Source: Oleiagrimonas sp. C23AA
Lineage (GTDB): Bacteria > Pseudomonadota > Gammaproteobacteria > Xanthomonadales > Rhodanobacteraceae
DNA: 64,000 nucleotides
Direction of reading: 5' to 3'
NCBI RefSeq assembly: GCF_011759385.1
Contig: NZ_JAARLY010000001.1
Location: forward strand, 372,001-436,000
Positions 41,334 through 55,702 of this stretch are shown here, piece after piece. The position numbers and the translations under genes were made by a program. The first letter of the stretch is position 1; the number at the start of each line of letters is the position of its first letter. The notes beneath the pieces are model-generated. The model was not told where the DNA came from. It did no database searches and saw nothing but the letters and a program-made list of their open reading frames with translations.

Positions 41334-41954
41334 TTACAGGCTGCGGATGACGCCGACGCAGCGGCCCTCGATGGCAAAACTTTCCGCTTGCGAGGCCTCG
41401 ACCACGATGGGCTCGAAATCCTCGTTTTCCGGCAACAGCAGCAGGTGATCGCGTTCGCGCCTGAGACGCTTGACGGTGACCTCCTCGTCGATGCGGGCGA
41501 CCACGATCTGGCCGTTTTCGGCCTGCGGCGTGCGGTGCACGGCAATCATGTCGCCGTCAAAAATACCCACATTGCGCATGCTCAAACCCACCACACGCAA
41601 CAGGTAGTCGGCTTGTGGCCGGAACAGGGCCGGATCGACTTCGACCTGTCGCTCGATATGCTCGGCGGCCAGAATGGGCGCGCCCGCGGCGACGCGTCCA
41701 ACCAGCGGCAGTTCGATGCTCTGGCGGTGCCAGGAAGGCGCATCCGGCAGGCGCAGCCCGCGATGATGCGACGAGCGCTCCAGCACGCCCTTGTTCACCA
41801 GCGAGGTGATGCACGATTGCGCCGAGCTGTGGCTGGGAAAGCCCAGGCTGTCGGCAATTTCGCGCAGTGTCGGCGGCCGGCCTTCAGCATTGACGTAATC
41901 GCGCACGAAGGCGAGGACCTGATGCTGACGGTGGGAAAGGGCTGTCGTACTCAT
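41334..41954 (-). CDS. lexA: SOS repressor LexA (LexA2-like)
   Basis: The 206-residue protein has the winged helix N-terminus (RPPTLREIADSLGFPSHSSAQSCITSLVNKGVL) and a peptidase domain. The self-cleavage site is Ala90-Gly91 in RVAAGAP, the nucleophile is Ser125 in GLSMRNVG and the base is Lys162 in EEVTVKRL. It represses SOS genes until activated RecA stimulates cleavage. The start ATG 41954 has a GTAC-N4-GTAC site only a few bases upstream and no clear ribosome-binding site. It is followed by imuA, which suggests the lexA2-imuA type of operon. Confidence 0.92.
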   Translation of the reverse strand: MSTTALSHRQHQVLAFVRDYVNAEGRPPTLREIADSLGFPSHSSAQSCITSLVNKGVLERSSHHRGLRLPDAPSWHRQSIELPLVGRVAAGAPILAAEHIERQVEVDPALFRPQADYLLRVVGLSMRNVGIFDGDMIAVHRTPQAENGQIVVARIDEEVTVKRLRRERDHLLLLPENEDFEPIVVEASQAESFAIEGRCVGVIRSL

Positions 41955-41957
41955 GAT

Positions 41958-41969
41958 GTACGAATGTAC
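41958..41969. promoter_or_regulatory. Probable LexA2 operator
   Basis: GTACGAATGTAC is a GTAC-N4-GTAC direct/inverted arrangement, resembling the AGTAC-N4-GTGCT box known for LexA2 of Pseudomonas putida and Xanthomonas. It sits four bases before the lexA ATG, so LexA binding would block initiation. A further GTAC lies at 41947-41950 inside the coding region. Confidence 0.6.
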
Positions 41970-42040
41970 GTATTTGTCGTCAGCCGCGCAAGTGCCACCT
42001 GCCGACGATAGCTGCGACGGTTAGGCAGGCTGCGTTGGTG

Positions 42041-42805
42041 TCAGGCGGGCAGGTGAATCTCGGGCAGGCTGTCGGTTTGCGGCCGGGCAAAGAAATAGCC
42101 CTGGAACAGTTCGACGCCGAAGTCGGCCAGGGCGCGAAACTCGTCCACATCCTCCACGCCTTCGGCCACCACATCCACGTCCAGCTCGCGGCAGATGTCG
42201 GTGATGCCGCGCACGATGATCTGGCGCTTGGGATCGCGGTCAATGTGACGGATCAGAGCCATGTCCAGTTTGATGATGTCGGTGTCGAACTCGGCCAGGA
42301 AGTTCAAGCCCGCATAGCCGGCGCCGAAATCGTCGATGGCGACCTTGAAACCACGCTCGCGGTAGTGTTCGACGATGTCGCGAAGATGCGACATGTCCTG
42401 GACGCGTTCGGCCTCGTTGATTTCGAAGATGATGCGCTCGAGTGGGAACTGGCAACGCTGCGCCGCCTGCAGCGTGGTACGCAGGCACAGTTCGGGCTTG
42501 TACACCGCGTTGGGCATGATGTTGATGCTGATGGCCGCCGGTATCTCGAGTCTGGATGCTGTTTCGATGGCGCGGGTACGGCAGGCCTGGTCAAAGCGAT
42601 AAAGGTTGCCGTCATGCACCTTGGCCAGCACCGGCGCCGCCGAGTCGCCGCTCGGCCCCCGTACCAGGGCTTCATGGGCGAAGATCTGACGGGTCGCGAC
42701 GTTGACAATGGGTTGCATCGCCATCTGGAAGTCGAAGTCCAGGGCGGGGCTGTCCATGCATTGGCGACAAACGGGCTGGCCGGAGAGGCGGGAGGTGGCT
42801 TCCAT
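42041..42805 (-). CDS. EAL-domain cyclic di-GMP phosphodiesterase
   Basis: The 254-residue protein is almost only an EAL domain. Catalytic motifs are complete: EALVRG at Glu45, NIMPN, FEINEAERV, IDDFGAGYAGLNFL and IKLD, and AEGVE. It should hydrolyse cyclic di-GMP to pGpG in the cytoplasm. The short N-terminus has CRQCMDSP, a small Cys pair that may bind metal, as seen in BLUF-less EAL proteins. No GGDEF, PAS or membrane segment is present. It follows parE-HAAO genes on the same strand but has a 72-base gap. Confidence 0.9.
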   Translation of the reverse strand: MEATSRLSGQPVCRQCMDSPALDFDFQMAMQPIVNVATRQIFAHEALVRGPSGDSAAPVLAKVHDGNLYRFDQACRTRAIETASRLEIPAAISINIMPNAVYKPELCLRTTLQAAQRCQFPLERIIFEINEAERVQDMSHLRDIVEHYRERGFKVAIDDFGAGYAGLNFLAEFDTDIIKLDMALIRHIDRDPKRQIIVRGITDICRELDVDVVAEGVEDVDEFRALADFGVELFQGYFFARPQTDSLPEIHLPA

Positions 42806-42877
42806 GAAATGCGCGCATTGACGGGTGTCCTGACTTTATCGACCCGCGCCAGTCACGCTTTAGTGAAGATTCCGCCC

Positions 42878-43396
42878 TCAGTTGCCGTTGGGAACCGCTT
42901 GTACCTGGCCACAGGCGGCGCAGGTGCGTGCCTGCTCCGAAGCGTAGTAGCGCTCGAACACTGGCGGGAAGTCGCGCTCGATACTCTCGAGCGAAAAGTA
43001 CTCCTCGTACAACAGATGGTTGCAGTGCCCGCAATACCACATCAGACCATCGCGCTCGTGCGGTAGCCGGCGACGCTCGACCACCAGTCCCACGGAGTTG
43101 GCCATGCGCTGCGGCGAATGTGGCACTTTGGGTGGAAGGTAGAACATCTCGCCCGCGCGAATAGGGATGTCGCGCGCGCGGCCCTGGTCCTGCACCTTCA
43201 ATACCATCTCGCCTTCGATCTGGTAGAAGAATTCCGGCCCCTCGTCATAGTGGTAGTCGCTGCGGCGGTTGGGGCCACCCACCACCATGATGATGAAATC
43301 GCCATCGACGATGCACTTGTTGCCGACCGGCGGCTTGAGCAGGTGGCGGTTGTCATCGATCCATTGCTGGAAGTTGAAGGCGGGGGCAAGAGGCAT
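42878..43396 (-). CDS. nbaC: 3-hydroxyanthranilate 3,4-dioxygenase
   Basis: ATG 43396 ([12 protein letters not shown]) gives 172 residues. The cupin metal site is visible in [18 protein letters not shown] and [10 protein letters not shown], and the C-terminal rubredoxin-like zinc-type cysteines in [13 protein letters not shown] and CAACG are characteristic of the bacterial enzyme. It opens 3-hydroxyanthranilate toward quinolinate in tryptophan breakdown or NAD synthesis. The other kynurenine genes are not in the window. It starts 13 bases after the upstream PLP enzyme gene. Confidence 0.93.
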   Translation of the reverse strand: MPLAPAFNFQQWIDDNRHLLKPPVGNKCIVDGDFIIMVVGGPNRRSDYHYDEGPEFFYQIEGEMVLKVQDQGRARDIPIRAGEMFYLPPKVPHSPQRMANSVGLVVERRRLPHERDGLMWYCGHCNHLLYEEYFSLESIERDFPPVFERYYASEQARTCAACGQVQAVPNGN

Positions 43397-43409
43397 GGGG
43401 AAGGTCCGG

Positions 43410-44474
43410 TCAGTCGAGCCATTGGCCGTCGGCAAGTATGGCGTCCAGACGGGTGCGTTCAGGCGCCACATCCAGACCTTCGGCGGCCAGCCAGGCTTCA
43501 TTGTAATAGCTGGCGCGATAGCGCTCGCCACCATCGCAGATCAGCGTGACCACGGGGCCGGTCTGGCCGGCCTCGCGCATCTGGCACATCAGCTTCAGGG
43601 CGGCGACCAGGTGCGTGCCAGTGGAGCCGCCTACGCGTCGGCCCAAAAGCTGCTCCAGGCAACCCAACGCCGCCACCGAGGCGGCATCGGGCACCTCGAT
43701 CATGCGATCGATCACGCCGGGCAGGAACGATGGTTCCACGCGCGGCCGGCCAATGCCCTCGATGCGCGAGCCGCGCTCGCAGCGCAGATGGGCATCGCCC
43801 GTACGGTGGAAGGCGGCAAAGACCGAATGCTCCGGGTCGGCCACGGCCAGCTGGGTGGGCAGGCCGCGGTATCGCAGATAGCGTCCCAGCGTGGCCGAGG
43901 TGCCGCCGGTACCAGCCGAGGCCACGATCCAGCGCGGCACGGGCTCGGGCTCCAGTTGCATCTGCCGGAAAATCGACTCGGCAATATTGTTGTTGCCGCG
44001 CCAGTCTGTAGCACGTTCGGCGTGCGTGAACTGGTCCATGTAGTGTCCACCCAGGCGCACGGCCAAGGCCTGGGCGGCGCTGTAAACGTCGGTGCCGTCG
44101 ATGAGCTGGCAGTGACCGCCAAAGGCTTCGATCTGGGCGATCTTGTCGGGCGAGGTGCAGCGCGGCATCACGGCGTGAAACGGCAGGCCCAGCAGGCGTG
44201 CAAAGTAGGCCTCGGAAATGGCCGTGCTGCCGCTGGAAGCCTCGATCACCGCTTGCCCCTCGTGCAGCCAGCCATTGCACAAGGCATACAGGAACAGCGA
44301 GCGCGCCAGGCGGTGCTTCAGGCTGCCGGTGGGATGCGTCGACTCGTCCTTGAGGTACAGCGCAATACCGGGAAAGGCCGCAAGGTCCAGACGGATCAGG
44401 TGGGTGTCGGCCGAGCGATGTGCTTCGGCCTCCAGGGCGCGTACCGCTTGGCGTGTCCAGTCAGGATGAGGCAT
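43410..44474 (-). CDS. PLP-dependent cysteine-synthase-family enzyme (Cds1-like)
   Basis: ATG 44474 (MPHPDWTRQ) gives 354 residues. The PLP Lys is in [15 protein letters not shown], followed by the substrate loop [19 protein letters not shown] and the phosphate-binding [16 protein letters not shown]. The sequence is closest to the cysteine desulfhydrase (Cds1)-type branch of the cysteine synthase fold, which releases H2S from cysteine. The reaction is inferred from family resemblance; O-acetylserine sulfhydrylase activity is an alternative. It lies between parE and nbaC in one minus-strand run. Confidence 0.83.
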   Translation of the reverse strand: MPHPDWTRQAVRALEAEAHRSADTHLIRLDLAAFPGIALYLKDESTHPTGSLKHRLARSLFLYALCNGWLHEGQAVIEASSGSTAISEAYFARLLGLPFHAVMPRCTSPDKIAQIEAFGGHCQLIDGTDVYSAAQALAVRLGGHYMDQFTHAERATDWRGNNNIAESIFRQMQLEPEPVPRWIVASAGTGGTSATLGRYLRYRGLPTQLAVADPEHSVFAAFHRTGDAHLRCERGSRIEGIGRPRVEPSFLPGVIDRMIEVPDAASVAALGCLEQLLGRRVGGSTGTHLVAALKLMCQMREAGQTGPVVTLICDGGERYRASYYNEAWLAAEGLDVAPERTRLDAILADGQWLD

Positions 44475-44548
44475 GGTGCGCAGTATGCGGCGCACCGCGC
44501 ACGCCGCGTTGACGTCCATCAAGCGGCGCGGCGATAGCTGGCGGGCAG

Positions 44549-46498
<1,950 letters not shown>

Positions 46499-46654
46499 TC
46501 AAGTATGGCCGCGGTTCAGGCGGCTGGCGCCTGCCTGAATCGCTCTGGCGTGTATTCATGGGGGAGACGGCAGAGGCGGCCTAGCGTGGCTCCGCGTCGT
46601 GGCACTGCCACGCCATGCGCCTTTCCCCGGGCGCGTCACCGAAGGAGGTCACCT

Positions 46655-47362
46655 ATGCGTAAGACAATGTTTGCAATCGGTATCGCCTGTGCCGTGGGTG
46701 TTGCCGGCGCCGCCAGTGCCCAGGTGCTGGGCGGCCACGCCGCGGGCCAGGTCACCGGCGGTGTCGCCGGCCAAACCAACGGCATGAGCGGCGGCCTCAA
46801 CGGCCAGGCGGCTGGACATCTCAACGGCTCCATGAACACCGGACAGTTGACGCACCCGGTGCAGCACCAGGCCGACAATCTGGGCCACCAGACCCAGCGA
46901 GCGGCCAAGCGCTCGCGCCAGCGTGCCGAGCAGGCCACGCATCAGGCCGAACAGCGCGCCAACGCTGATCGTCGTGCCGCCGCGCACGCATCGGGTTCGG
47001 CGGCCGCTTCCGCCCGGGCCGATGCCCATTCGGCGCGCATGCAGGCCAGCGGCGCTGCGCACGCCGGCAGCCATGCGGTAGACCAGGGTGCGCAGCGCGC
47101 CGAGGCGCGCGCGCAGCGGGCGCGCGCGGCGGCGAGCGATCGTGCCAAAGGCGCGACACATCATTCGCGCCACATGGTCGGTCATGCGCTCCATTCCGCG
47201 CGCAACGCTTCGGGTTCGGTACAGGGCCAGACACATGGCCATGCCAGCGTCGGCCATGGCTCGCTTTCCGGCAATGGCCATGCCAGCGGTTCGGCCAGCT
47301 CGCACGGCGGGAGCCTGGCAGCCGACGGCAATCTCAGTGCCAACGGCAACGGCGGTCACTGA
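46655..47362 (+). CDS. Secreted low-complexity Gly/Ala/His/Ser-rich protein
   Basis: ATG 46655 follows a perfect AGGAGG and opens a signal peptide (MRKTMFAIGIACAVGVAGAASAQ), giving 235 residues. The first mature part has GxxxG-type repeats (GQVTGGVAGQTNGMSGG). The middle is Ala/Arg/Gln/His-rich (QRAEQATHQAEQRANADRR). The end is Gly/Ser/His-rich (GNGHASGSASSHGG). No domain is recognised. High charge and His content suggest a metal- or polyanion-binding surface or biofilm protein, but this is speculative. A terminator follows. Confidence 0.7.
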   Translation: MRKTMFAIGIACAVGVAGAASAQVLGGHAAGQVTGGVAGQTNGMSGGLNGQAAGHLNGSMNTGQLTHPVQHQADNLGHQTQRAAKRSRQRAEQATHQAEQRANADRRAAAHASGSAAASARADAHSARMQASGAAHAGSHAVDQGAQRAEARAQRARAAASDRAKGATHHSRHMVGHALHSARNASGSVQGQTHGHASVGHGSLSGNGHASGSASSHGGSLAADGNLSANGNGGH

Positions 47363-47401
47363 TCTGGCGCCATGAAACAACGCCAGCGTTGTGGCCAGCG
47401 C

Positions 47402-47435
47402 AAAGCGCCCGGATGGTGCCGGGCGCTTTTCTTTT
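47402..47435. terminator. Bidirectional terminator after the low-complexity gene
   Basis: AAAGCGCCCGG (47402-47412) and CCGGGCGCTTT (47419-47429) pair perfectly around ATGGTG, followed by TCTTTT. It separates the converging secreted-protein and PfpI genes. Confidence 0.88.
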
Positions 47436-47437
47436 GT

Positions 47438-48013
47438 TCAGGCTTGAACGCGCAAGCCCAGCACTTGCACGAAACGGGCGATCCATTGCGGGTGGGCCGG
47501 CCAGGCCGGTGCGGTGACCAGTTGGCCATCGACAAATGCCTGATCGACGGCAATGTCCTGGAACTGTCCGCCGGCCGCTTCCACTTCCGGCGCACAGGCC
47601 GGGTAGGCCGAGCATTTGCGTCCGTCCAGCACACCGGCGGCGGCCAGCAACTGGGCCCCATGACAAATGGCCGCCACCGGCTTTTCGGCGGCAAAGAAGT
47701 GCCGCGTGATTTCCAGCACCTTCGGCGTCAGGCGCAGGTACTCGGGCGCGCGGCCACCGGGAATCACCAGGCCGTCGTAGGCGGACGGATCCACCTCGTC
47801 GAAGCTGGCGTTGAGGGTGAAGTTGTGGCCGGGCTTTTCCGAATAGGTCTGGTCGCCCTCGAAATCGTGGATGGCGGTGCGCACGCTGTCGCCGGCGCTT
47901 TTGCCGGGGCACACCGCATCCACTTTGCAACCGAAGGCCTGTAACGCCTGGAAAGGCACCATGTTTTCGTAATCCTCGACGAAATCGCCGGTGATCATCA
48001 GCAGCTTCTTCAT
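47438..48013 (-). CDS. DJ-1/PfpI family protein
   Basis: The 191-residue protein shows the fold core: [16 protein letters not shown] at the start, [14 protein letters not shown], and the nucleophile elbow [16 protein letters not shown] holding the conserved Cys. Members are intracellular peptidase-like, glyoxalase or protein-deglycase enzymes; E. coli YajL/YhbO are relatives. Which activity applies here cannot be decided. It is transcribed on the minus strand after pepP with a 58-base gap. Confidence 0.87.
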   Translation of the reverse strand: MKKLLMITGDFVEDYENMVPFQALQAFGCKVDAVCPGKSAGDSVRTAIHDFEGDQTYSEKPGHNFTLNASFDEVDPSAYDGLVIPGGRAPEYLRLTPKVLEITRHFFAAEKPVAAICHGAQLLAAAGVLDGRKCSAYPACAPEVEAAGGQFQDIAVDQAFVDGQLVTAPAWPAHPQWIARFVQVLGLRVQA

Positions 48014-48071
48014 CGCTTGGCTCCTAGTGGGAGGTGGGTGGGGAAACGCAAAACAGGTGCCGCGCCGTGCT

Positions 48072-49871
48072 CTAGACCGGCTGGCAGCGCTCCTTCAGCC
48101 ATTGGCGGTCGGTGTCATGCTCGATCAGTGGCAGCAGCGCCTCGCGCACGCAATGGTGATAGCCGTTGAGCCATTCGCGCTCGGATGGCTCCAGCAGCGC
48201 CGGCTCGATGGCGCGGGTGTCGATGGGGCACAGCGTGAGCGTTTCAAACGACAGGAAGCGTCCGAACTCGGTTTCGCCGGCATCGACCACGGCGGCCAGA
48301 TTTTCGTGGCGGATGCCGTGGCGGCCCGGCTTGTAGATACCCGGCTCGATGGAATTGATCATGCCCGGCTCCAGCGCCACCATCTCGCCGCCCGAACGCG
48401 GCGGGCGGATGCCCTGCTGGCCTTCGTGCACGTTCATGAAATAACCCACGCCGTGGCCGGTACCGTGGCCGAAGTCGGCGCCGGCTGCCCACAGTGGCGC
48501 GCGCGCCAGTGCGTCCAGCTGCGGCCCGCTGGCACCCTCGGGGAAACGGGCGCGGCTGAGCGCGATCATGCCCTTGAGCACCAGGGTGCAGTCGCGGCGC
48601 TGTTCCTCGGTGGTCTGGCCGAAGGCCCAGACCCGGGTGATGTCGGTGGTGCCCCCCTCGTATTGACCACCCGAGTCGACCAGCAGCAGGCCGTCGCGGC
48701 CCAGCGTGCTGTGAGCTTCCGGCGTGGCGCTGTAATGCGGCAGCGCGCCGTTGGCCATGTAGCCGGCGATGGTGCCAAAGCTTTCGCCGACGAAATGCGG
48801 GCGCTTGGCGCGCGAGGCACGCAGACGCGTTTCCACGTCCAGCTCGGTAATGGTGTCGCCGGCGATCAGGTCACGCTCGATCTCGGCGAAGGCTTCGACC
48901 AGCGCCGCGCCATCGTGACGCATGGTGGCGCGCACGTGCTCGAGCTCGTGCGCGTTCTTGATGGCCTTCAGCGGCGTGGACGGGTTGCGCTGTTCGACCA
49001 GTTGCACCGACGCGGGCAGATCGCCCAGCAGCGCCACGACCACGCGGCCCGGCTCCAGCATCAGGCGGGCGTCGGGCGGCAGGGCGGTCAGTGCCGCCGC
49101 GGCATCGGCGTAGGTGACCAGTTCGATACCATCGGCAGCCAGGCGTTGGCGCAGTTCATCGCTGAAGGCACCGGTGTGCGCAAACAGCGTGGCGCGATCG
49201 CTGCTGATCAGAAGGTGCGCCAGGAACACCGGGTTGTATTCGACATCGGCACCGCGCAGGTTGGTGATCCAGGCCACATCGTCCAGGCTCGACACCAGGT
49301 GATGTGTGGCGCCGGCCTTGGACATGGCTTCGCGAATGGCGGAAAGATTGTCGCTTCGCGAGCGCGAAACGAAGCCGGCGGCATGTTCGCGCACCGGTGC
49401 CTGCGGCAGGGGGGCGCGGTCGGTCCAGGCTTGGCCGGGCAGGTCCAGGTCGGTGCGCAGTGACGCGCCGACGTCGACCAGGTGCGTTTCGATCTGGCGC
49501 TTGGCCGCCAGCGACAGGCTGTCGCCGGCCACGGCCAGCACATCGCCCTGACCGAGCGCGCCCTCCAACCATTGAAGATGTTCGGGCGTGTGCGGAATGC
49601 GCATGCGCATCAGGCGGGCGCCGGTGCCTTCCAGCTGCTTCTCGGCCTGTTCGAAGTAGCGCGAGTCGGTCCACACACCGGCAAAATCGGCGGTGACCAC
49701 CAGCGTGCCGGCCGAGCCGGTAAAGCCGGAAAAGTGCGCTCGGGCCTGCCAGTGCTCGGGCAGGTATTCGGAAAGGTGGGGATCGGCGCTGGGCACCAGA
49801 CAGGCGGCCACGCCATGCTTGTTCATGGCCTTGCGCAGGTCGGCAAGGCGGTGGGGGATGGCTGTATTCAT
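48072..49871 (-). CDS. Xaa-Pro aminopeptidase (aminopeptidase P, long form)
   Basis: The 599-residue protein has three domains as in eukaryotic-type APP1: two creatinase-like N-terminal domains and a C-terminal pita-bread M24 peptidase. Metal ligands are visible in [19 protein letters not shown] (two Asp), [11 protein letters not shown] (His), [10 protein letters not shown] (Glu) and RHENLAAV (Glu). It removes N-terminal residues before proline in the cytoplasm. It diverges from pyrG. No signal peptide is present. Confidence 0.92.
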   Translation of the reverse strand: MNTAIPHRLADLRKAMNKHGVAACLVPSADPHLSEYLPEHWQARAHFSGFTGSAGTLVVTADFAGVWTDSRYFEQAEKQLEGTGARLMRMRIPHTPEHLQWLEGALGQGDVLAVAGDSLSLAAKRQIETHLVDVGASLRTDLDLPGQAWTDRAPLPQAPVREHAAGFVSRSRSDNLSAIREAMSKAGATHHLVSSLDDVAWITNLRGADVEYNPVFLAHLLISSDRATLFAHTGAFSDELRQRLAADGIELVTYADAAAALTALPPDARLMLEPGRVVVALLGDLPASVQLVEQRNPSTPLKAIKNAHELEHVRATMRHDGAALVEAFAEIERDLIAGDTITELDVETRLRASRAKRPHFVGESFGTIAGYMANGALPHYSATPEAHSTLGRDGLLLVDSGGQYEGGTTDITRVWAFGQTTEEQRRDCTLVLKGMIALSRARFPEGASGPQLDALARAPLWAAGADFGHGTGHGVGYFMNVHEGQQGIRPPRSGGEMVALEPGMINSIEPGIYKPGRHGIRHENLAAVVDAGETEFGRFLSFETLTLCPIDTRAIEPALLEPSEREWLNGYHHCVREALLPLIEHDTDRQWLKERCQPV

Positions 49872-50022
49872 GCGCTGATGCTAGCAAAGCGCCGTCGCAT
49901 GGAGGTGTGAAAAATGCTTGCCGGAACCCTCTCTGACGCGCGTAGCCGGTGACGCAAACGTTTTCAAGGTCGCGGCAAGCGCGGTGAGTCTGTAAAATGA
50001 GGTTTTACCGGTACGGCTTTAG

Positions 50023-51702
<1,680 letters not shown>

Positions 51703-51771
51703 GCTTGAGGTTCGTGCCGGATAGGTTTTTGGTGTGGGTGTTTGCCGATCGGAATGTCTAGAGAGGGCGCT

Positions 51772-52602
51772 ATGAAGTTGTGTGGTTTTGAAGCCGGACT
51801 GGATCAGCCGCTGTTTCTGATAGCCGGCCCCTGCGTGGTCGAGTCCGAGCAGTTGCAGGTCGACACGGCCGGCAAGCTCAAGGAGCTGACCGCGCGGTTG
51901 GGCATGCCCTTCATCTTCAAGTCCAGCTTCGACAAGGCCAATCGCTCTTCCGGTGCCAGCTTCCGCGGTCTGGGCATGGAAGAAGGCCTGCGCATCCTCG
52001 GCGAAGTGAAACGTCAGGTCGGCGTGCCGGTGCTCACCGATGTACATGAGTACACCCCGTTCGACGAGGTGGCCGAGGTGGTCGACGTGCTGCAGACACC
52101 GGCGTTTCTGTGCCGCCAGACCGACTTCATCCAGGCCGTGGCGCGCGTCGGCAAGCCGGTCAACATCAAGAAGGGCCAATTCCTCGCGCCCTGGGACATG
52201 GTCAACGTGGTCGAGAAGGCGCGCGCCGTCGGCAACGAGCAGATCATGGTCTGCGAGCGTGGCGTCAGTTTCGGGTATAACAACCTGGTTTCGGACATGC
52301 GCAGCCTTGCGGTGATGCGCAATACCGGTTGTCCGGTGGTGTTCGATGCCACCCATTCGGTGCAGTTGCCGGGCGGGCAGGGCGCGAGCTCCGGTGGTCA
52401 GCGCGAGTTCGTGCCGGTGCTGGCGCGTGCGGCGGTCGCCGCGGGCATTGCCGGCTTGTTTGCCGAAACCCATCCCGACCCGTCCAAGGCCCTGAGCGAT
52501 GGCCCCAATGCCTGGCCGCTGGATCAGATGGAAGCGCTGCTGGAAACGCTGATGGCACTGGATACAGCCACCAAGCGTTACGGTTTCGAGCGTTTCGCCT
52601 AA
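51772..52602 (+). CDS. kdsA: 3-deoxy-8-phosphooctulonate (KDO-8-P) synthase
   Basis: ATG 51772 ([12 protein letters not shown]) gives 276 residues and follows GAGAGGG; ATG 51742 would add a non-conserved stretch. Core motifs are [32 protein letters not shown] and ATHSVQLPG with substrate Lys/Asn residues. It condenses PEP and arabinose-5-phosphate in KDO synthesis for LPS. It sits 69 bases after pyrG and 85 before eno. Confidence 0.96.
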   Translation: MKLCGFEAGLDQPLFLIAGPCVVESEQLQVDTAGKLKELTARLGMPFIFKSSFDKANRSSGASFRGLGMEEGLRILGEVKRQVGVPVLTDVHEYTPFDEVAEVVDVLQTPAFLCRQTDFIQAVARVGKPVNIKKGQFLAPWDMVNVVEKARAVGNEQIMVCERGVSFGYNNLVSDMRSLAVMRNTGCPVVFDATHSVQLPGGQGASSGGQREFVPVLARAAVAAGIAGLFAETHPDPSKALSDGPNAWPLDQMEALLETLMALDTATKRYGFERFA

Positions 52603-52672
52603 ACACAACACGCGGTGACCGCTGCCTTGTCAGGCGCGGCGATCGTTCCTTTTCACCTCCCCCAAGCTATAG

Positions 52673-53983
<1,311 letters not shown>

Positions 53984-54009
53984 TCGGTCACGACTAGAGC
54001 GACCTCGCC

Positions 54010-54318
54010 ATGTTCCGTTGGATCGCCGTGGTCCTCGTGGTGTTGCTGGTAGCCCTGCAGTGGATGCTGTGGGTGGGCGACCATGGCGTGCACGAGGTCC
54101 ATACGCTCCGGCACAGCGTGGCCGAGCAGAAGAAGGAAGACGTCCGCCTCAAGCATCGCAACGATGCGCTTGAGGCGGACGTCAGCGATCTCAAGCACGG
54201 CGAGCAGGCCGTGGAAGGGCGCGCGCGAGCCGAGCTGGGGCTGATCAAGCCCGGTGAAACCTTCTATCAGGTCGTCGAGCCGGCCTCGGCATCCAGCGCG
54301 CAGACGGATCGGCCATGA
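54010..54318 (+). CDS. ftsB: Cell division protein FtsB
   Basis: The 102-residue protein has one N-terminal membrane helix (IAVVLVVLLVALQWMLWV) and a coiled coil (LRHSVAEQKKEDVRLKHRNDAL) followed by GRARAELGLIKPGETFYQ, the hallmark of FtsB. It forms the FtsQLB complex that activates septal peptidoglycan synthesis. Its stop overlaps the ispD start by four bases (ATGA at 54315-54318), as in other Xanthomonadales. Confidence 0.94.
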   Translation: MFRWIAVVLVVLLVALQWMLWVGDHGVHEVHTLRHSVAEQKKEDVRLKHRNDALEADVSDLKHGEQAVEGRARAELGLIKPGETFYQVVEPASASSAQTDRP

Positions 54319-55010
54319 GTGATTATCCCCTGTGGTGCGTGGTGCCGGCGGCCGGTACCGGGCGGCGTTTCGGTGGCCAGGTGCCCAAGCAGTACCTGCC
54401 GCTGCACGGCATGCCGTTGTTGTTGCGCACGCTGGAACGACTGGCCTCGCATCCACGCGTGGGCGGCCTGATGGTGGCGCTGGCCGAGGACGATCCGCAC
54501 TGGCCGGGCATCGATCGCATCGGCAAGGCGCAGGTGCTGACCTGTATCGGTGGTGGCGAGCGTGCCGACTCGGTGCTGCGGGGACTGGAGGCGCTGCCCG
54601 AACAGGTCGATGCGGAGGCCTTCGTGCTGGTGCACGATGCAGCGCGACCGTGCGTGCGCGTGGCCGATATCGACAAGCTGATCGAGCTGGGTGGCAACGC
54701 CGAAGGCGGTCTGCTGGGCGCGCCGCTGCGCGACACGCTCAAGCGCGCCGGCTCCGATGGCTGCAGTCATACCACCGAATCACGCGAGGGGCGCTGGCGT
54801 GCCTTCACGCCGCAGATGTTTCGCCGTGGCGTGCTGACGCGTGGTCTGCATCGCGCCTTCGACGCCAAACTGACCGTGACCGACGAGGCCATGGCAATGG
54901 AGCGCGCCGGCTTGCGTCCGCTGCTGGTCGAAGGTGCCGAGGACAACCTCAAGGTCACCACGCCGGCCGATTTTGCGCTGGCCGAGTTTTTGTGGGAGCG
55001 AACGCGTTGA
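54315..55010 (+). CDS. ispD: 2-C-methyl-D-erythritol 4-phosphate cytidylyltransferase
   Basis: The 231-residue protein starts in a four-base overlap with ftsB. It has the CTP-binding [21 protein letters not shown] and [14 protein letters not shown] motifs, and the [11 protein letters not shown] region. It couples CTP with MEP in the MEP isoprenoid pathway. Its stop TGA overlaps the ispF start (TTGA at 55007-55010), so the two are translationally linked. CTP supplied by pyrG is its substrate. Confidence 0.95.
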   Translation: MSDYPLWCVVPAAGTGRRFGGQVPKQYLPLHGMPLLLRTLERLASHPRVGGLMVALAEDDPHWPGIDRIGKAQVLTCIGGGERADSVLRGLEALPEQVDAEAFVLVHDAARPCVRVADIDKLIELGGNAEGGLLGAPLRDTLKRAGSDGCSHTTESREGRWRAFTPQMFRRGVLTRGLHRAFDAKLTVTDEAMAMERAGLRPLLVEGAEDNLKVTTPADFALAEFLWERTR

Positions 55011-55495
55011 ATATCCGTATTGGCCAAGGTTACGACGTGCATGCCTTCGGCGAGGGCGACCACATCATGCTGGGCGGCGTGCGTGTGCCGCACGAGCAGG
55101 GCGTCAAGGCGCATTCGGATGGTGATGTGGCCATCCATGCGCTGTGCGACGCCATTCTCGGCGCCTTGGCGTTGGGCGATATCGGTCAGCATTTTCCGCC
55201 ATCGGATGCGCGCTGGGCCGGCGCCGACAGTCGTCAGTTTCTGCGCCACTGCATGGCGTTGGCCGGCGAGTGTGGCTATATGCTGGGCAACGCCGACATC
55301 ACCATCATCGGCGAGCGCCCGAAGGTGGGCCCGCATGCGCAGTCGATGCGTCAGGCCATGGCCGAGGACATGGGTTGCAAGGTGGATGCGGTCAGCGTCA
55401 AGGCCACCACCACCGAAAAGCTGGGTTTCACCGGACGTGGCGAAGGCCTGGCAGCGCAGGCAGTGGTGCTGCTGCTGCCGCGCGCGGAGGTCTGA
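55007..55495 (+). CDS. ispF: 2-C-methyl-D-erythritol 2,4-cyclodiphosphate synthase
   Basis: A TTG start at 55007 overlaps the ispD stop and gives 162 residues ([17 protein letters not shown]). Zn ligands Asp10 and His12 are in YDVHAF, and the His in [13 protein letters not shown] completes the set. It cyclises CDP-ME phosphate in the MEP pathway. The unusual start codon is forced: no ATG or GTG precedes the conserved [10 protein letters not shown] in frame. Confidence 0.95.
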   Translation: MNIRIGQGYDVHAFGEGDHIMLGGVRVPHEQGVKAHSDGDVAIHALCDAILGALALGDIGQHFPPSDARWAGADSRQFLRHCMALAGECGYMLGNADITIIGERPKVGPHAQSMRQAMAEDMGCKVDAVSVKATTTEKLGFTGRGEGLAAQAVVLLLPRAEV

Positions 55496-55605
55496 GGGCC
55501 CGCCCGCGCCATGACATCTGCTGCGTCGCAAAAAAAGTCCGCCCAGTACCTGCCGGGTACGCTATGATGCGCGTCCCCGCCGACCGGCGGCCGCGGAGAC
55601 CTGAC

Positions 55606-55662
55606 ATGGAACTTCCCAGTCGATCTTATCGACGATTCTGGTTTGCCATCCTGACCTGGTGA
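55606..55662 (+). CDS. 18-codon leader peptide upstream of mgtE
   Basis: ATG 55606 has GGAG eight bases upstream. The frame encodes MELPSRSYRRFWFAILTW and ends with TGA at 55660-55662, 40 bases before the mgtE ATG. The spacing, strong ribosome-binding site and downstream hairpin over the mgtE ribosome-binding site suggest a regulatory leader like MgtL of Salmonella, where translation of the leader senses Mg2+ or proline. It is not similar in sequence to MgtL. Confidence 0.5.
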   Translation: MELPSRSYRRFWFAILTW

Positions 55663-55672
55663 TCTCCGGCGG

Positions 55673-55700
55673 CGTGCTCAGCTTCCGGGGCGGGAGCACG
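55673..55700 (+). promoter_or_regulatory. Hairpin sequestering the mgtE ribosome-binding site
   Basis: CGTGCTC (55673-55679) pairs perfectly with GAGCACG (55694-55700). The ribosome-binding bases GGGAG (55692-55696) lie in and beside the 3' arm, seven bases before ATG 55703. An alternative stem CTCCGG (55664-55669) with CCGGGG (55685-55690) overlaps it, so two exclusive folds are possible. It lies 11 bases after the leader stop codon. Confidence 0.55.
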
Positions 55701-55702
55701 TC

